Assembly: GCF_017355785.1 (NCBI RefSeq)
Contig: NZ_JAFEWE010000008.1
Span: 186,001 to 250,000, forward strand
Source: Desertivirga arenae
GTDB taxonomy: Bacteria; Bacteroidota; Bacteroidia; Sphingobacteriales; Sphingobacteriaceae
Direction of reading: 5' to 3'
Length of the DNA stretch: 64,000 nucleotides
Position numbers and translations under genes: made by a program. Below, one piece after another: positions 62,849 to 64,000 of the stretch. Below the pieces are notes generated by a model, which worked only from the letters and a program-made list of their open reading frames with translations, ran no database searches and was not told the DNA's origin. How positions within the stretch are numbered: the stretch's first letter is position 1; each line of letters begins with the position of its first letter.

Positions 62849-63879
62849 AAATATTAGTAACAGGAGGAGCTGGCTTTATCGGTTATAACATCTTGTCGTA
62901 TCTCAATGATCATTATCCTAGCTTCAGCTTGATAGCATTTGATAATTTAAAAAGATTAGGGAGTGAAAGCAACGTTGCAAAACTAAAATTAAAAGGCGTA
63001 ACCTTTATTCACGGTGATATACGCAACGCAATTGAATTAAAGCTGGTAGGGCAAGTGGATTTCGTAGTACATTGTGCCTCGGATGCTTCGGTATTATCTG
63101 GAATTACGTCATCATCAGACGTTATTATTCAAAATAATTTATTAGGAAGTATAAATATTTTTGAATTTGCTGCCAAACAGAAGGCTGCGGTAATTTTCTT
63201 CTCAACTAACCGGGTTTATGGCTGTAGCTTACTTAATAATTTAAAGTATTCAGAACTTGATACGAGGTTCTCGTTATCAAGCGAACAAGTTATACCAGGG
63301 GTGTCAGAATTTGGTATTGCTGAGGATTTTCCAGTATATTCAGAAAAGACATTTTATGGAGCAACAAAGTATTGTAGCGAAGTTCTCTTACAGGAATACG
63401 CTGCTTTTGCCGGATTGAAATATGTCATAAACCGGTTTGGGGTGGTTGCTGGCAGGGGCCAGTTTGGAATGCAGGACCAGGGAGTGGTTTCCTTTTGGTT
63501 AAAGCAACATTTAATGAACGGGAATTTAGGATATTTCGGATATGGAGGGAAGGGAAAACAAGTAAGAGATGCGTTGCATGTTTTAGATCTGTGTAGAGTA
63601 ATAGATTTGCAAATCAGCAACTTTTCAATTATCAATGGAGAAACATTCAATATAGGTGGAGGAAAGGAAAATAGTTTTTCATTAAAAGAGCTCACAGAAC
63701 TCTGCAAGGCCTTGACTGGAAATTCGCCTTTTATTGAAAGTGTGATCGATAATAGAGTGGGGGACATACCAATATACTTTACAGATAATAGAAAAGTTGA
63801 AAATAAGCTAAGATGGACTCCTTCTTTTACCGTAAACCAAATCTTAAAAGATCTATATGATTGGTACCAGAACTCATAA
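62845..63879 (+). CDS. NAD-dependent epimerase/dehydratase, second copy
   Basis: The 344-residue enzyme has the cofactor motif [10 protein letters not shown] and the intact YxxxK in '[16 protein letters not shown]'. It also has 'FFSTNRVYG' and '[18 protein letters not shown]', parallel to the preceding gene, so the two are distant paralogues. It probably acts on a nucleotide-activated sugar for surface polysaccharide. It is translationally coupled to the preceding gene. Confidence 0.9.
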   Translation: MKILVTGGAGFIGYNILSYLNDHYPSFSLIAFDNLKRLGSESNVAKLKLKGVTFIHGDIRNAIELKLVGQVDFVVHCASDASVLSGITSSSDVIIQNNLLGSINIFEFAAKQKAAVIFFSTNRVYGCSLLNNLKYSELDTRFSLSSEQVIPGVSEFGIAEDFPVYSEKTFYGATKYCSEVLLQEYAAFAGLKYVINRFGVVAGRGQFGMQDQGVVSFWLKQHLMNGNLGYFGYGGKGKQVRDALHVLDLCRVIDLQISNFSIINGETFNIGGGKENSFSLKELTELCKALTGNSPFIESVIDNRVGDIPIYFTDNRKVENKLRWTPSFTVNQILKDLYDWYQNS

Positions 63880-63929
63880 TCTATCGATACAACTAATTCC
63901 TTAACCTCTGACCACACATATTTAAGTAG

Positions 63930-64000
63930 ATGTATAACGGGAAAAAAATAATTGTAGTAATGCCCGCCTACAATGCAGAAAAAACACTTGAACGCACATA
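63930..64000 (+). CDS. Family-2 glycosyltransferase, 5' part only
   Basis: The frame begins MYNGKKIIVVMPAYNAEKTL, the start of a GT2 glycosyltransferase, and leaves the window. It continues the polysaccharide cluster on the same strand. Confidence 0.8.
   Translation, partial: MYNGKKIIVVMPAYNAEKTLERT

Overview
The window looks like chromosome of a moderately AT-rich Bacteroidota, most likely a Sphingobacteriaceae-type organism such as Pedobacter. The signs are a TonB-dependent receptor with an N-terminal carboxypeptidase-regulatory-like domain paired with a DUF4249 lipoprotein, a DUF6266 gene, an RteC-type regulator, TAnnTTTG-like -7 boxes and few Shine-Dalgarno sequences. The genus is inference. 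No rRNA, tRNA, CRISPR array, integrase or relaxase was seen. || Layout. 1-19 kb is mostly ordinary chromosome: a nutrient-uptake pair, Sua5, two AraC regulators next to a hydrolase and a short-chain dehydrogenase, two sensor kinases, a lone receiver domain, a GYF_2 membrane protein, and an AbiE toxin-antitoxin locus whose toxin gene carries an in-frame stop. An array of about six palindromic repeats lies at 6.47-6.70 kb. At 20.0-22.7 kb an intact IS21-family element sits after the second or third codon of a siderophore-interacting-protein gene, and the empty site can be rebuilt exactly. 23-29 kb holds single genes resembling immunity or bacteriocin-associated families (DUF4261, CbrC, DUF1493, DUF4262, SMI1/KNR4 and unknowns) with no toxin gene. 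29-38 kb is a worn mobile-element module: excisionase-like HTH protein, broken DUF6266, RteC-like regulator, DnaD-like and DnaC-like replication genes, broken RDD gene. It also has a noncoding stretch with three families of helically phased short repeats. || 41.4-60.9 kb is a defence island: a 1604-residue exonuclease-RecQ-UvrD triple fusion, a type I restriction-modification operon (hsdR-hsdM-hsdS), two tiny ORFs, a HEPN-like protein, an McrB/McrC pair, an undescribed pair made of a four-helix membrane coiled-coil protein and a membrane-anchored VWA-like protein, and a uracil-DNA-glycosylase-like protein. From 60.9 kb to the end is the start of a surface-polysaccharide cluster (two family-2 glycosyltransferases, two NAD-dependent epimerases). 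|| The best candidates for undescribed biology are the membrane/VWA-like pair at 57.9-60.2 kb, the triple-fusion helicase beside the type I system, the phased repeats at 30.59-30.83 kb, and the paralogous unknown family at 28.3 and 35.6 kb. Three genes (AbiEii, DUF6266, RDD) each show a single-site lesion; decay and sequencing error cannot be told apart from sequence alone.
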